This document shows positions 63,382 through 64,000 of a DNA stretch of 64,000 bases, piece by piece. This DNA is from Abiotrophia sp. HMSC24B09 (lineage in GTDB: Bacteria; Bacillota; Bacilli; Lactobacillales; Aerococcaceae). A program made the position numbers and the translations under genes. The notes under the pieces were generated by a model. It made no database searches and was not told where the DNA came from. It saw only the letters and a program-made list of their open reading frames with translations. The stretch lies in NCBI RefSeq assembly GCF_001815865.1, contig NZ_KV822202.1:9584-73583 (forward strand), given 5' to 3'. The stretch's first letter is position 1; the number at the start of each line of letters is the position of its first letter.

Positions 63382-64000
63382 TGTCGCTCACCTCTCTTTC
63401 TTCAATATTGTGACCGTTGGTGGTTGGCTTGTTAATAATCTGACCATTGAAGTACATGGTAGAGGAGCCGCCACCGTCTAGGTTATAGGCAGTTGTGACC
63501 TTGAGTTCCTTCATGAAGTCGGCTAATTCCTTAAGGGATAGGCCCTTGCTTTCATCTGTTCGTCCATCGGAGACGACCAGGACATAATGCTTGTCATCGA
63601 TGATACCGATGGCCGTTCGTGGGTTACTGGCCATGGCCTTGCCTACTTCGTCGGCACTATCGACGGCTACCTGGCTGTTTTCAATCAGGGCCGGCCCGAA
63701 GGATAGGACCTGAACAGCGCCCTTATTGAGCAGTTCTTGGGCTGTAATATCGCCTTCTCTGATAATCTCGAAGCTGCCATCCTGGTAGATGACTAGGTCC
63801 TCTTGGTTGGCGTCTTGGCTATCGCTTCGTAAGAGTTGCCCGTTACGGATAACATAGCCGGCATCTCTGGCCCCGTAGTAGTCCCCGTTGACCGCTAGGA
63901 CGGCATTGACGCTCTGAGCGGTGGTCGAGGTCTTGGCCTTGACGTTGCGGCCGTAGGTCTCGTCGGCTAGGGCTGTCTTGATAGAGGCGTCGCCTTTGAT
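63368..64000 (-). CDS. Phosphodiester glycosidase (NAGPA/DUF2233) family, 5' end outside window
   Basis: The last 210 residues of a protein open to the window edge. VNGDYYGARDAGYVIRNG, SFGPALIENSQVAV, NPRTAIGIIDDKHYVLVVSDGR and AYNLDGGGSSTMYFNGQIINKP are the conserved blocks of the NAGPA domain, related to the uncovering enzyme that removes GlcNAc from phosphodiesters. Bacterial members are usually exported, acting on cell-wall or exopolysaccharide phosphodiesters. The N-terminus and any signal peptide are not visible. Confidence 0.85.
   Translation of the reverse strand: MKGDASIKTALADETYGRNVKAKTSTTAQSVNAVLAVNGDYYGARDAGYVIRNGQLLRSDSQDANQEDLVIYQDGSFEIIREGDITAQELLNKGAVQVLSFGPALIENSQVAVDSADEVGKAMASNPRTAIGIIDDKHYVLVVSDGRTDESKGLSLKELADFMKELKVTTAYNLDGGGSSTMYFNGQIINKPTTNGHNIEEREVSDIVYL

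Overview
The window reads as one continuous chromosomal segment of a low-to-moderate G+C Lactobacillales. The housekeeping loci (infC-rpmI-rplT, tsaB-rimI-tsaD, perR, trpS, spx-mecA, an rlmCD-type methyltransferase) have Firmicutes-type protein sequences, Shine-Dalgarno starts and rho-independent terminators. Catabolic and carbohydrate genes resemble oral streptococcal ones: an N-acetylglucosamine-type PTS, a GH125-GH38-GH20 glycan operon, a CpoA-like glycolipid transferase and mef(A)-msr(D). I infer a host-associated member near Aerococcaceae, for example Abiotrophia; the sequence alone does not prove the genus.

Layout. 0-5.2 kb: the IF3-L35-L20 operon behind a leader with an attenuator, then a heterodimeric ABC exporter. 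5.3-8.8 kb: a TIM-barrel-like protein plus GlcNAc-type PTS, and two DUF1310 paralogues. 9-13.2 kb: tRNA t6A genes tsaB/tsaD with two GNAT acetyltransferases, then a zinc alcohol dehydrogenase with a cre-like site. 13.2-16 kb: a SIR2-HerA antiphage pair. 16.2-21 kb: an ABC-F gene, a gene-free 0.9 kb with three diverged copies of a palindrome-centred repeat, and a DUF1576-type membrane operon. 21.2-27.1 kb: a three-glycosidase operon that would strip alpha-mannose and N-acetylhexosamine from N-glycans. 27.2-32.9 kb: perR, trpS, spx, mecA, a DUF853 ATPase and an aldo/keto reductase. 33-35 kb: an AT-rich islet with a PD-(D/E)XK-like protein next to what looks like the first codons of a HAD gene.

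35.3-49.9 kb: HAD phosphatase, a secreted protein, glycosyltransferase, amino-acid ABC transporter, a small-peptide/lipoprotein/ABC cluster lying between two identical 28-bp direct repeats, an exported FMN/FAD reductase and an RNA methyltransferase. Four copies of a roughly 200-bp element with terminal inverted repeats sit behind gene ends here. 50.4-57.2 kb: a Tn1207/Mega-like remnant with mef(A), msr(D), both regulatory leader peptides and a broken uvrX SOS operon, followed by an AT-rich membrane-protein gene and a truncated duplicate of a chromosomal gene. 57.3-64 kb: a MacB/HrtAB-type exporter, ferrochelatase, a BtrH-like protein, an SRPBCC/MarR pair and a phosphodiester glycosidase running off the right edge.

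No rRNA, tRNA, CRISPR array or intact transposase was recognised. The accessory blocks (SIR2-HerA, the PD-(D/E)XK islet, the peptide/ABC cluster, the macrolide element) differ from the core in base composition or organisation and look acquired. The least explained signals are the palindrome-centred tandem repeats near 18.3-19.05 kb, the 200-bp elements, and two promoters sharing 21-bp-spaced direct repeats.
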